Shown: one piece after another, positions 6,271-6,459 of the stretch
Position numbering within the stretch: position 1 is the stretch's first letter
Layout: every line of letters begins with the position of its first letter
Assembly (NCBI GenBank): GCA_025936595.1
Contig: JAICTB010000128.1
Location: 1 to 6,459 of the forward strand
Origin: Thermoleophilia bacterium
GTDB taxonomy: Bacteria; Actinomycetota; Thermoleophilia; Gaiellales; Gaiellaceae
Direction: 5' to 3'
Length of the DNA: 6,459 nt
Notes under the pieces: model-generated
What the model saw: the letters and a program-made list of their open reading frames with translations, nothing else
Databases searched by the model: none
Told to the model about the DNA's origin: nothing
Program-made: the position numbers and the translations under genes

Positions 6271-6288
6271 CCGTCGCGGCCCGAGCAG
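6253..6288. terminator. Two-part hairpin over the kinase stop codon, candidate bidirectional terminator
   Basis: CTGCTC (6253-6258) pairs perfectly with GAGCAG (6283-6288), enclosing a second perfect stem CGACG-TAAC-CGTCG (6263-6276) whose loop contains the kinase TAA stop. It lies between the convergent kinase and tRNA-Asn genes and ends four bases past the tRNA 3' end on the minus strand. Neither direction has a T tract, so it is a candidate only; U-poor terminators are known in high-GC actinobacteria. Confidence 0.4.
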
Positions 6289-6289
6289 A

Positions 6290-6364
<75 letters not shown>

Positions 6365-6381
6365 CCGAGCTCAGCCGCGGG

Positions 6382-6387
6382 ATTGTA
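6382..6387 (-). promoter_or_regulatory. Candidate -10 element of tRNA-Asn
   Basis: On the minus strand TACAAT, one base off the TATAAT consensus, lies 17 bases before the tRNA 5' end. This would start transcription about 10 bases before the mature tRNA, a normal short 5' leader for RNase P removal. It is in the gap after the upstream minus-strand gene. A -35 at the proper distance (around 6405-6410, TCACTG) is poor and would fall inside that gene's last codons. Confidence 0.5.
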
Positions 6388-6393
6388 GCCGCG

Positions 6394-6459
6394 TCACGGC
6401 GCGACAGTGACCGCGACGTCGACCTCGTGCTGCGGCGTGCCGTCGGCGGCCGAGGGCGC
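6394..6459 (-). CDS. C-terminal end of an unidentified protein, cut by window edge
   Basis: The minus strand is open from the right edge to a TGA at 6396-6394, giving the last 21 residues, APSAADGTPQH followed by EVDVAVTVAP. The codons mostly end in G or C, as in the neighbouring genes, and the alternating hydrophobic end (VDVAVTV) suggests a terminal beta strand. This is too short to identify a family or to be certain that it is a real gene, but strand, composition and position just upstream of the tRNA promoter are consistent with one. Confidence 0.5.
   Translation of the reverse strand, partial: APSAADGTPQHEVDVAVTVAP

Overview
The window is a high-GC stretch (about two thirds G+C or more by eye) with strong G/C bias at third codon positions, typical of an actinobacterium. 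Several genes have a TANNNT-type -10 element 6-8 bases before the start codon and no Shine-Dalgarno sequence, which fits the leaderless expression common in Actinomycetota. A Thermoleophilia-like lineage is possible from the dgt-dnaG pairing without an adjacent rpoD and from the protein style, but this is inference.

Layout, left to right. A histidine-phosphatase gene (minus strand, cut by the left edge) diverges from a short-chain dehydrogenase gene (plus strand), with only 20 bp between the start codons. That gap holds a perfect 5+1+5 palindrome that supplies an overlapping -10 element to each side. The plus strand then carries a dGTPase-like HD hydrolase (dgt) with its own leaderless-type promoter, and dnaG primase, whose ATG overlaps the dgt stop by one base (TGATG) behind a good Shine-Dalgarno. 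Next is a 73-residue uncharacterised protein with a winged-helix-like pattern, then a lower-GC leader of about 110 bases with mutually exclusive hairpins, and then a large membrane hybrid histidine kinase (Cache-like sensor, HAMP, HisKA, HATPase, receiver). A tRNA-Asn(GUU) gene on the minus strand converges on the kinase, with a two-part hairpin over the kinase stop codon. The last 66 bases hold the C-terminal end of another minus-strand protein gene.

Functionally, dgt and dnaG form a replication-linked pair: dNTP pool control and primer synthesis. The kinase appears to be a separate signalling unit with its own leader; no target regulator is visible. I see no mobile element, CRISPR array, phage gene or defence system. 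Core genes here look intact and ordinary. The parts that deserve attention are non-coding (the symmetric divergent promoter and the structured kinase leader) and the small protein after dnaG.
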